NCBI GenBank assembly: GCA_002700305.1
Contig: PACZ01000001.1
Span: 1 to 61,578 of the forward strand
Reading direction: 5' to 3'
From: Hyphomonas sp.
GTDB lineage: Bacteria; Pseudomonadota; Alphaproteobacteria; Caulobacterales; Hyphomonadaceae
DNA length: 61,578 bases
Part shown: positions 52,832 through 61,578 of the stretch, piece after piece
Position numbering within the stretch: the first letter of the stretch is position 1
Layout: each line of letters opens with the position of its first letter
Notes under the pieces: model-generated
The model's database searches: none
What the model saw: only the letters and a program-made list of their open reading frames with translations
What the model was told of the DNA's origin: nothing
Made by a program: the position numbers and the translations under genes

Positions 52832-54457
52832 TCAGGCCTCGATGCCGAGTTCTGCAAGCGCAAACGCCTTGATGGACTTGTAGTCCGCCTTGCCATTCAC
52901 CGCGCGGCCGAGATCGTCCTTGAAAAGGACCCGTTTGGGCGCCTTGTAGTGGGCGAGCTTGGTTTTCACGAATTCCCGCAGGGATGCCTCGTCGGCCTGT
53001 CCGTCGAGTGACACCACGGCCGTGATGGCCTGGCCCCATTTGTCGTCCGGCACGCCGACCACAAGGGCGTCCTTTACGGCGTCATGCGCCTTCAGGGCTT
53101 CCTCGACCTCTTCCGGATAGACTTTCTCTCCGGCTGTGTTGATGCAGTTGGAGCCGCGGCCGAGCAGGGTGATCGTGCCGTCGGGTTCTACCGTGCACCA
53201 GTCTCCGGGCACGGAGTACCGGACGCCGTTGATCGTCTTGAACGTCTTTTCGGTTTTTTCCGGATCCTTGTAATAGCCGAGCGGCACCGCGCCGCCGCGG
53301 GCGATAAAGCCGGCCTCGCCGCTGCCCGGCACGACTTCGCGGCCGTCCTCGGTGAACACTTTGCACTTCGAGCCGATGGTGAACTTGGACGTCTTCACCT
53401 CGCCGTCTGCAGTCATGATGGATGTGCCGAAGCCGACCGCTTCGGAGGCGCCGAAACTGTCGGTCATGGCGGCGTTCGGCATGTGGCGCAGGAGGCCGCG
53501 CTTGACCTCGGTGCTCCACATGACGCCGGACGAGATTATGCCTACCACCGTGTCCAGCTTGTGCTTGCCGGGATTGGCGTCGAGATAGGCCAGCATCGGC
53601 TTGCCGAACGCATCGCCCACGATGGCCATATTTGTGACGCCCTCACGCTCGATGGTCTCAAACAGGTTCTGCGGGTCGAAATGCTTGTTTTCCGTGAGGG
53701 TCACGATGGTGCCGCCGCCGACCAGTGAGCCCATGGCGGTGAACAGGCCGGTGCCATGCATCAGCGGGCAGGCGGGAATGTTGCGGACATGCCGGCCAAG
53801 CGCCTGCGCCGCCATGACATGTTCCTCGATGTTCTTCGGCACCGGCAGGCCCTGGGCCTCGGCGCCTTCCATGCCGGCCTGGCGCCAGATCTTGTGGGAC
53901 CACATCACGCCTTTCGGCATGCCGGTCGTGCCGCCGGTATAGAGGAAGAGCAGGTCATCGCCGGACCTCGGGAAACCGAGCGGGGACGGGTCGCCCTGTG
54001 TGGCCAGGTCTTCATAGGCCACGGCGAAGTCCGCCGTCTCGCCGCCGCCGATCTGGACCCAGCTGGTCACGCCGGGCAGGCGCGGCTGGACCTTTTTCAC
54101 CTGGTCCATGAACTCGACATCGAAGAACACGACCGTCGCGTCTGAATTGTCGAAGATGTAGAACAGCTCGTCTTCAAGGTAGCGGTAGTTGACGTTCACA
54201 TGCGTCAGGCGGCCTTTGAAGCAGGCAGCGAGCCCTTCCATGTATTCCGGCTGGTTGCGCAGGTAGAAGCCGACCTTGTCGCCTGTCTTCGCGCCCCGTG
54301 CCAGCAGGTTGCGCGCCATCCGGTTGGAGCGGGCCGTCATGTCCGGCCAGGTGATGCGCCGGTCGCCATGGACCAGGGCAATATCGTCCGGGCCAAGTGC
54401 CGCGCCGACCGCGTCCAGCAAATCACCGAGATTCCAGAAATCCTGCGAGCTCATCAT
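52832..54457 (-). CDS. Acyl-CoA synthetase (AMP-forming)
   Basis: A 541-residue ANL-superfamily ligase. The phosphate-binding loop LYTGGTTGMPKGV lies near residue 173, GRGSNCINTAGEKVYPEEVE carries the hinge and A8 motif, and the C-terminal catalytic Lys lies in NGKADYK. It activates a carboxylic acid to acyl-CoA. GGAGGAGG stands before the two ATGs. The N-terminus fits medium- to long-chain or sterol-side-chain acids, but substrate is not decided by sequence. Confidence 0.9.
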   Translation of the reverse strand: MMSSQDFWNLGDLLDAVGAALGPDDIALVHGDRRITWPDMTARSNRMARNLLARGAKTGDKVGFYLRNQPEYMEGLAACFKGRLTHVNVNYRYLEDELFYIFDNSDATVVFFDVEFMDQVKKVQPRLPGVTSWVQIGGGETADFAVAYEDLATQGDPSPLGFPRSGDDLLFLYTGGTTGMPKGVMWSHKIWRQAGMEGAEAQGLPVPKNIEEHVMAAQALGRHVRNIPACPLMHGTGLFTAMGSLVGGGTIVTLTENKHFDPQNLFETIEREGVTNMAIVGDAFGKPMLAYLDANPGKHKLDTVVGIISSGVMWSTEVKRGLLRHMPNAAMTDSFGASEAVGFGTSIMTADGEVKTSKFTIGSKCKVFTEDGREVVPGSGEAGFIARGGAVPLGYYKDPEKTEKTFKTINGVRYSVPGDWCTVEPDGTITLLGRGSNCINTAGEKVYPEEVEEALKAHDAVKDALVVGVPDDKWGQAITAVVSLDGQADEASLREFVKTKLAHYKAPKRVLFKDDLGRAVNGKADYKSIKAFALAELGIEA

Positions 54458-54589
54458 TTCCTCCTCCTGCCGGTCTTCGCCAGCTCTGCGCCAATGCTAC
54501 GGAGTGGAAGGGCCGCCCGCAATCGTTCCCTCGGGTAAGAGGTCAGGATCGACCAATTCATGCGACCGGCACCAGTCCTGAAAAGAAAA

Positions 54590-54615
54590 GCGGCCCCCCG
54601 TTTCCGGGAGGCCGC
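54590..54615 (-). terminator. Rho-independent terminator after groEL
   Basis: On the minus strand GCGGCC-T-CCCG pairs with CGGG-G-GGCCGC around GAAA-type loop bases, followed by TTTTCTTTTC. It ends the groES-groEL transcript, and the T-run supports the call. Confidence 0.85.
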
Positions 54616-54646
54616 CTTGTTTTCCGGATAAGTGTCCGGGCGGGGC

Positions 54647-56299
<1,653 letters not shown>

Positions 56300-56348
56300 T
56301 TACCTCTTTGAATTTGCTGTATTTCTTGAAAGCCTTCAGGGGCGGAGA

Positions 56349-56639
56349 TTATTTCTCCAGCACACCCATGATGTCGCTTTCTTTCATGATGAGCAGGTCT
56401 TCGCCGTCGACGGAGACTTCCGTGCCGGACCATTTGCCGAACAGGACGCGGTCGCCCTTTTTGACGTCCAGAGCGATGGTCTTGCCATCTTCACCGGTTG
56501 CGCCTTTGCCGACAGCGACCACTTCACCTTCCTGCGGCTTTTCTTTTGCCGTGTCGGGAATGATGATGCCGCCCTTGGTCTTTTCCTCTTCCTTGACGCG
56601 ACGTACGACGACGCGATCGTGCAGGGGACGAAGTTTCAT
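56349..56639 (-). CDS. groS: Co-chaperonin GroES
   Basis: A 96-residue lid protein for GroEL. It begins [15 protein letters not shown], and the mobile loop [17 protein letters not shown] is clear. It is the first gene of the groESL operon. Confidence 0.98.
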   Translation of the reverse strand: MKLRPLHDRVVVRRVKEEEKTKGGIIIPDTAKEKPQEGEVVAVGKGATGEDGKTIALDVKKGDRVLFGKWSGTEVSVDGEDLLIMKESDIMGVLEK

Positions 56640-56711
56640 GGCTGTTTGCCCTCTAATCTTGATTGCGAGTTTGAATAGATCTCACGGGAGCCAGCAGCCT
56701 GCAGCAGCGAA

Positions 56712-56738
56712 TTAGCACTCACCCTTGCCGACTGCTAG
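56712..56738 (-). promoter_or_regulatory. CIRCE operator (HrcA binding site) of groESL
   Basis: TTAGCACTC-N9-GACTGCTAG (56712-56738) matches the CIRCE consensus TTAGCACTC-N9-GAGTGCTAA in 16 of 18 arm positions. It lies 73 bp before the groES start, so HrcA repression released by heat shock is expected. Confidence 0.9.
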
Positions 56739-56983
56739 CGGTGCACCGGAAGTAGGGCCGGGACCGGATAGCGTCAACTGGACAGTTGCAAAAATTTTTT
56801 GCGCCGGAACGCCGCCGGGCCGGGGGCGCCGGAGCCTCATGGCGCCGCTCCAAGGCGTTTCAAAAGTCTGAAGCCGGGGCGCCAAATTTGCTGGCCCCGT
56901 TTGGCGTCATCGTAGCCATTTCATGTAATAAATACGCCACATCCCGGCAGGAGACGGGTAAAATAACCAGGAGACGGGACCTC

Positions 56984-57739
56984 ATGAGCGCCTACGCACG
57001 GGATATAAAGGATTCTCTGACGTTCTTCGTCTTCGTGGCAACGACGGCGCTCTGTCTGTCGTTCACCTTCTCGGTTTTCGTCTACCGTCTTGGTGTGCTG
57101 GAAGATCCTCAGCGCTTTCTCGTCGCGAACCTCATCGTCGCTGCCTGTGTGGCGATCCCGACGGCAACGATCGCGTCCCAGCATGAGTTCCAGCTGAAGC
57201 GGTATCAGCGCCAGCTGGAATCGCTCGCCTCGACCGACCCGCTGACCGGCCTGCAGAACCGCCGCTTCTTCCGCATTTCTGCCGAAGACGAGATGAAGCG
57301 CCAGCGCCGCATGGGGGGCATGGCCGCGCTTGTCCTGTTCGATCTCGACCAGTTCAAGCGCGTCAACGACCGCTATGGCCACCAGGCTGGCGATGCGCTG
57401 CTGAAGCGGATTGCCGAAATTGCCTATTCGGAACTGCGCGGGCCGTTCGACAAGCTCGGCCGCTGGGGCGGGGAGGAGTTTGTCGTTCTCCTGTCCAGCG
57501 TCAACCGCGACCAGGCGTGGCTGGTCTGTGACCGCCTGCGCGAGCGTCTGGAGAATACAGAGATCGAATTTAATGGCGAGAAGATCTCGGTCACCGCCAG
57601 CTTTGGCTATGAAATGCTGACCCCGGATGCCTCTTTCGACCGCGTTGTCGAATCTGCCGACAAGGCCCTTTACGTGTCCAAGTCGACTGGCCGGAACCGC
57701 GTCACCTATGCCGGTCCGCGCCTCGCAGCGACGGCCTGA
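56984..57739 (+). CDS. Membrane-anchored diguanylate cyclase
   Basis: A 251-residue protein from the ATG at 56984; upstream in-frame codons lie in unlikely sequence. Two transmembrane helices (about 11-33 and 46-64) precede a GGDEF domain (about 80-245). The active site is GGEEF (162-166), so c-di-GMP synthesis is expected. The usual inhibitory RxxD five residues before it is absent: Gly153 takes the Arg place, and RGPFD has one residue too many. No periplasmic sensor domain is present. Two GGAGACGGG words stand just upstream, at 20-bp spacing. Confidence 0.9.
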   Translation: MSAYARDIKDSLTFFVFVATTALCLSFTFSVFVYRLGVLEDPQRFLVANLIVAACVAIPTATIASQHEFQLKRYQRQLESLASTDPLTGLQNRRFFRISAEDEMKRQRRMGGMAALVLFDLDQFKRVNDRYGHQAGDALLKRIAEIAYSELRGPFDKLGRWGGEEFVVLLSSVNRDQAWLVCDRLRERLENTEIEFNGEKISVTASFGYEMLTPDASFDRVVESADKALYVSKSTGRNRVTYAGPRLAATA

Positions 57740-57813
57740 TCGCGCCCGGCTGTCCTGTGGAGACTGGATTCCTGCGCATCTGCGCGGCATGACAGGTCGC
57801 AGGGGGACTCAGC

Positions 57814-58971
57814 ATGGCCATCGGTAACAGCAGCAACATCGACAATGCGATCCGCATGGCCCAGCCGCTGAGCCTGCTGGCAAGCGAGCGGCCCGAATTT
57901 GCTGATGTTGAACGCATCTGGGAAAACGAACTCGCGCCGGAGCTCGGCGTCCGCGAGGCAATTCGAAAGCAAACCATTTCCCGGGCAAAGTCCCGCACCT
58001 TTCTCGGGTTGCTCGTGGCCGTGCCAGGCGCGCTCTTCATTATGGTGCTGTCGGGCGGAGCGGGCTTTTTCTTTCCGCTGTCCCTCTTCCTTGGGGCGAT
58101 CATTGTCGCGTTCATATCCGGCTTCGACTGGCTGAAAGTCTATTCCCTGAAGTCGGCGACCAAGGACCTGATCCTCAAGGCGGCGTGCAAACCGTTTGGC
58201 TTCAACTACGAAACCCTTCACCCGGACCTTTCCGGCATTGAGGACTTCCAGTCCCTGAGAACCCGCGGCAAGGAGTTGATGGAAGCCATTGCCGGGCCGC
58301 AGAAGGGGGAGGCGAAGACCATCTCCACCCTGTTCGGCGACATTCAGGTCACGAGCCATGACGGCGCAGGCCAGCCGCCGCCGACCCCGGCCTACCAGCT
58401 TCTGAAGGACGCCGCCCTCTTGCCCGGCCACAGCCAGCGCAAATTCGAGGACCTGATCGAAGGCGAACGGGCCGGTACGAAATTCGCCCTCGTCGAGGCG
58501 AAGCTCGATACCGGCGGCAAGAACAGCCAGACCGTTTTCCAGGGCATCCTCATCCATATCGAATATCCCCAGCGCTTTTCCGGCCGCACACTCATGGCCC
58601 GGTCAGGCTGGTGGAAGCGCGGCAAGGGCGCGGGAGACCTGAAGAAGGTCGATCTGATTTCCCGGGAACTGGATGAAGCCTTTACCGTCTATTCCAGCGA
58701 CCAGGTCGAAGCCCGCGCTCTCCTGTCGCCCGACCGGATGGAGCGCCTCATCGCGCTGGAGCGGCATTTCTCCGGCGGAAAGCTGCGCGGCCTGTTCGAT
58801 CAGGGCCACATGACGCTGGCGCTCGAAGCGGACAATCAGTTCGAGGCCGGTTCGGTCTTCCAGCCTTTGGTCGACCCGCGCCGTTTCTCAACGGCCCTGT
58901 CGGAACTCGGTCTCGTCTGTGACCTGATCGACGGTTTCCTCACCCGCGAATGGGTCCAGGGCCGCCTCTGA
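57814..58971 (+). CDS. DUF3137 membrane protein
   Basis: A 385-residue protein. Residues about 60-100 hold two membrane helices; the rest is a soluble domain. The sequence matches the DUF3137 (Galanin-like) family with FEDLIEGERAGTKFALVEAKLD and IEYPQRFSGRTLMARSGWW, given in part. Function of the family is unknown. It is alone on the plus strand and converges on the next gene. Confidence 0.75.
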   Translation: MAIGNSSNIDNAIRMAQPLSLLASERPEFADVERIWENELAPELGVREAIRKQTISRAKSRTFLGLLVAVPGALFIMVLSGGAGFFFPLSLFLGAIIVAFISGFDWLKVYSLKSATKDLILKAACKPFGFNYETLHPDLSGIEDFQSLRTRGKELMEAIAGPQKGEAKTISTLFGDIQVTSHDGAGQPPPTPAYQLLKDAALLPGHSQRKFEDLIEGERAGTKFALVEAKLDTGGKNSQTVFQGILIHIEYPQRFSGRTLMARSGWWKRGKGAGDLKKVDLISRELDEAFTVYSSDQVEARALLSPDRMERLIALERHFSGGKLRGLFDQGHMTLALEADNQFEAGSVFQPLVDPRRFSTALSELGLVCDLIDGFLTREWVQGRL

Positions 58972-58980
58972 TCCTGCCCG

Positions 58981-61167
58981 TCAGCGCGGGATAGAGTGCG
59001 TCTCATATCCCGGCGATCCGTCGTCTTCCAGATGATCGGCGATATAGTCGATCGTGAGCTGGCGGAGCGTGCGGCCATTTACCGTGAGCGTGTCGATGGG
59101 AATTCCCTCGAAGCCATGTTTCGCGCCGGTGACGGTATAGAACGCATACGGAATCCTGGCCGCGTTCGCCTGGTTCCGGATGTCGAGCGCGAAGGAATAA
59201 TTGACGACTTCATCCTGCGTGCCATGAAGAATGAAGGGCGGCGGGTCTCCGGCGGCCATCAGATTGCTGCCATAGATGAAGCGGCCCCAATAGTCGATCA
59301 CGACATCCGGTTCAGGAACGGGGATGTCATATTCGTCCATGCCATAGGCCGCGTGGAGGCCCATGACGGCGCCCGCCGAGTCCCCCCACACAGCAAATCT
59401 GGACATGTCGACGCAAAGGTCTTCCTGGTTGGCCTCCACCCAGCGCAGGGCGGTGACGGAGTCCTCAATGGCGCTTGCGATGACGTCGGCCTGTTGGTGA
59501 AGGTCATATGTGATCAGCGGGCCCAGCCCCGAAGCGAGAATATCGTTCCGGACAGGTTCGAACTCCGCTGAGGGGCGTGGTCTGTCCCCGATCATCCGGT
59601 AGTCGATGGAAATGGCCGTATAACCGAGATCCGTGATGTCACCGGCAAGGCTCCGCCAGGGCGACATGCTCTTGGAGCCCTCTTCAAAACCGCCGCCATG
59701 GATAAGCATTACGAACGGCCGCAAATCCGTACACGCCTCACCGGTCTGGTAGACATCCAGCTTCAGGTCTTTTGTCCCGGCGGCGGTCAGCCCCGTTCCG
59801 TAAATGACATCGCTTGCGCTCGCCGGAACGGGTGGGGCCGGCGGCGGTGGTGCAGGAGGAGGCGGCGCGGGTGGAGGAGGCGCCGGTGGCGGTGGTGCAG
59901 GAGGTGGCGGCGCAGGGGGAGGAGGCGCCGGTGGCGGTGGTGCAGGAGAAGGCGGCGCAGGCGGAGGAGGCGCCGGTGGCGGTGGTGCGGGAGGTGGCGG
60001 CGCAGGCGGAGGAGGCGCCGGCGGCGGTGGTGCAGGAGGAGGCGGCGCAGGTGGAGGAGGCGCCGGTGGCGGCGGTGCGGGAGGAGGCGGCGCAGGCGGA
60101 GGAGGCGCCGGTGGCGGTGGTGCAGGAGGGGGCGGCGCAGGCGGAGGGGGCGATGACGCGCTGATTTTCCGCGTCTCGTATACGGAGGGCCCGTCCCGCA
60201 AATGGCTCGTAATGAAGTCGAAGGCGTGCTGGCGAAGCGTCACACCGTCGGCTGTCAGTGCGTTCTCTTCAATTCCGGCGAAGCCATGCCCGCCATCCGT
60301 GACCGTATAGAAGGCATACGGAACCGATGCCGCCTCTGCCTCAGCCTGAATATCCAGCGCATATCCGTAATCGATGACAGGGTCCTGATCGCCATGCAGG
60401 ATCAGCAGGGGCGCATCACTCCCGGAGATCAGCCCGCCATAGATGAACCGGCCCCAGTAATCGACCAGCACGTCCGGCTGCGGAGAATAAATTGCGTACT
60501 CATCGAGACCATATGCCAGGTGCAGGGCAATGATGGCACCAGAAGACTCTCCCCAGATCGCAAATTGCGATGCATCCACACACAGCTCATCCTGATGATC
60601 TTCGACCCAGCGCAGGGCGGATGTCCCGTCTTCAATGGCGCTGGCCAGAATATCGGCCTGGGCGTCAGTATCCGTCCCCGTGATCCCGGTCTCGCCTGAG
60701 GCCAGGATGGCATCCCGCAGCGGATGAAACTCGGCAGACGGCACAGGCGCATCGGAAGACAGGCGGTAGTCAATCGAGATCACCGTATAGTCCTGATCCG
60801 TCAGGCTCTGCGCAATGTCCGGCCAGGGCGCATCGGATTTTTCGCCGGAGTCAAATTCGCCGCCATGTACCAGCATCACGAACGGGCGTGGCTGCGTACA
60901 CGGCTCGCCGGATTGGTACACATCCAGCGTCAGGGGTTTTGTCCCGGTCTCCAGCAGGCCGCTTCCGTAGACGACATTGGTCTGATCCGCAGGAACCGCC
61001 GGCGGCGGAGGTGGAGGAGGAGGTGACGGCGGCGGCGGTGGAGGCGGAGGTGGGGGCGAAACGGGTTGCGGGTTCTGACTGGACGTTCCACCGCCGCCAC
61101 CTCCGGAACATCCGGCAAGCAACGCAATCGCCGAAACGGCGAGCATAAGTTGTCTGAGATGCGCCAT
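58981..61167 (-). CDS. Double alpha/beta-hydrolase lipoprotein with a Pro/Ala repeat linker
   Basis: A 728-residue lipoprotein (signal ending LLAGCS, then a Gly and Pro-rich stalk). Two similar esterase domains follow. The first (about 60-320) has MLVHGGEF, GESSGA and HGFAGIE. The second (about 455-728) has MLIHGGGF, GDSAGA and HGFEGIP. Each has the Ser-Asp-His layout of the BD-FAE/acetylxylan-esterase-like hydrolases. Between them are about twenty tandem PPPPA units. The start at 61167 is chosen because the signal peptide begins there. Confidence 0.85.
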   Translation of the reverse strand: MAHLRQLMLAVSAIALLAGCSGGGGGGTSSQNPQPVSPPPPPPPPPPSPPPPPPPPAVPADQTNVVYGSGLLETGTKPLTLDVYQSGEPCTQPRPFVMLVHGGEFDSGEKSDAPWPDIAQSLTDQDYTVISIDYRLSSDAPVPSAEFHPLRDAILASGETGITGTDTDAQADILASAIEDGTSALRWVEDHQDELCVDASQFAIWGESSGAIIALHLAYGLDEYAIYSPQPDVLVDYWGRFIYGGLISGSDAPLLILHGDQDPVIDYGYALDIQAEAEAASVPYAFYTVTDGGHGFAGIEENALTADGVTLRQHAFDFITSHLRDGPSVYETRKISASSPPPPAPPPPAPPPPAPPPPAPPPPAPPPPAPPPPAPPPPAPPPPAPPPPAPPPPAPPPPAPPPPAPPSPAPPPPAPPPPAPPPPAPPPPAPPPPAPPPPAPPPPAPPVPASASDVIYGTGLTAAGTKDLKLDVYQTGEACTDLRPFVMLIHGGGFEEGSKSMSPWRSLAGDITDLGYTAISIDYRMIGDRPRPSAEFEPVRNDILASGLGPLITYDLHQQADVIASAIEDSVTALRWVEANQEDLCVDMSRFAVWGDSAGAVMGLHAAYGMDEYDIPVPEPDVVIDYWGRFIYGSNLMAAGDPPPFILHGTQDEVVNYSFALDIRNQANAARIPYAFYTVTGAKHGFEGIPIDTLTVNGRTLRQLTIDYIADHLEDDGSPGYETHSIPR
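59830..60152 (-). repeat. Tandem repeat encoding the PPPPA linker
   Basis: 15-bp units encoding PPPPA, often grouped as 45-bp higher-order units, repeat about twenty times, with one PPSPA variant. Such tracts change length readily by replication slippage. The opposite strand shows long open Gly/Ala or Arg frames, which are shadows. Confidence 0.85.
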
Positions 61168-61467
61168 GACAGCCTCGTCGCTGCGGTCTTCCTCAGACCT
61201 GTTCCGGCCACGCCTACACGAAGCTCCCCCTTTGAGGACAGTTCGCTCAACCAGTACGCGAGAATTCAGCGGGAAAATCTGGGATTTCGTGCACCTATGC
61301 CCGGATCTGAGCATTATCTGAGGTGGAATACATAATTGTGGAAGTGTGGGATAAGGTGGGCCCTGTTCCATGTCCGCATGGTTTGATCCGCTATGAAATT
61401 GAACGCCTTTTGTTGAGTCCGGTGTGGTCTAATCCGTCTGATACGCGCCCATGGCAGTCTCTCCGCC
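61168..61467. other. Intergenic region before the last gene
   Basis: 300 bp between the esterase gene (minus) and the last partial gene (plus). Its final 36 bp repeat 14408-14443. Nothing else was identified; the middle is AT-richer than the surroundings. Confidence 0.5.
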
Positions 61468-61578
61468 ATGACAGACCTCACCGATTTCATCACGCACGCT
61501 TTTAAGACGATTGCCCGCGCCGTGGCGGAAGCGGGCGTGAATGCGGACCTGTTCAAACAGCCGGAATTTATTCCGAAA
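61432..61578 (+). repeat. Duplicated segment, copy 2
   Basis: Nearly identical to 14408-14554; see the gene call at 61468. The repeat begins at ATCCGTCTGATACGCGCCC and reaches the window edge, so its full extent is unknown. Confidence 0.8.
61468..61578 (+). CDS. Small conserved hypothetical protein, duplicated family (copy 2, 3' truncated by window)
   Basis: 37 codons of a gene starting at ATG 61468 are visible. 34 of the 37 residues match the gene at 14444, and codon choice is almost the same. Only the end of the window cuts it. Function is unknown. Confidence 0.7.
   Translation, partial: MTDLTDFITHAFKTIARAVAEAGVNADLFKQPEFIPK

Noticed and set aside
59804..60310. Plus-strand frame rich in Gly/Ala (168 codons) opposite the Pro/Ala linker
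   Set aside because: It is the complement of the PPPPA tandem repeat; the minus-strand protein has a signal peptide and two clear domains.

Overview
The window is about 61.6 kb of GC-rich (roughly 60-65 %), densely coding chromosome from an alphaproteobacterium. The gene set (tatABC-serS-surE-pcm, yajC-secDF, CIRCE-controlled groESL, TonB receptor plus TPR-sulfotransferase, BCCT transporter, curli locus) and the protein style suggest a marine member of the Hyphomonas group. That placement is inferred from gene content, not from a marker gene. I saw no rRNA, tRNA, CRISPR array or intact insertion sequence.

Layout. 1-1200: the end of an unidentified gene, then a repeat-bounded, AT-richer patch with one orphan ORF. 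1231-10744: core genes: exonuclease III (minus strand), then tatABC, a NYN-domain protein, serS (with an unusual internal insertion), surE, pcm, yajC, secD, secF. 10760-15043: a LOG-family gene, an ATM1-type ABC exporter, a phosphatidylserine-decarboxylase-like protein that lacks the catalytic residues, and the first of two copies of a small unknown gene family. The second copy starts at 61468 and runs off the window.

15107-28054 (all minus strand, transcribed from 28054 downward) is the most striking region: 17 genes with no gap above 29 bp. In transcription order they are a two-subunit xanthine-oxidase-type molybdenum hydroxylase (periplasmic, Tat signal), a small cytochrome c, a flavocytochrome-c-sulfide-dehydrogenase-like flavoprotein, soxX, soxY, soxZ, soxA, a ModE-type regulator, an XdhC-MocA fusion, a TauE/SafE-type transporter, then moaA, moaD, moaE, moaB, moaC and moeA. 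soxB and soxCD are missing. The operon appears to couple an incomplete Sox sulfur-carrier system to a different molybdenum enzyme and to supply that enzyme's cofactor.

28298-36577: divergent SDR, AraC-type regulator, 2,4-dienoyl-CoA-reductase-type flavoprotein, atypical crotonase, and a purine permease with a lipoprotein nucleosidase. 36589-43144: TPR-sulfotransferase paired with a TonB receptor, and a BCCT transporter. 43338-51107: a LuxR-type regulator followed by a curli (functional amyloid) locus: GIN-type adhesin-like protein, CsgF, CsgG, two curlin-repeat proteins (one of 730 residues) and a lipoprotein. Related CCCATATG-centred palindromes lie in front of the locus and in front of the first curlin gene. 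51345-58971: double cold-shock protein, DUF192 protein, thioesterase, acyl-CoA synthetase, groESL with CIRCE, a diguanylate cyclase and a DUF3137 protein. 58981-61167: a lipoprotein made of two esterase domains joined by a long Pro/Ala repeat.
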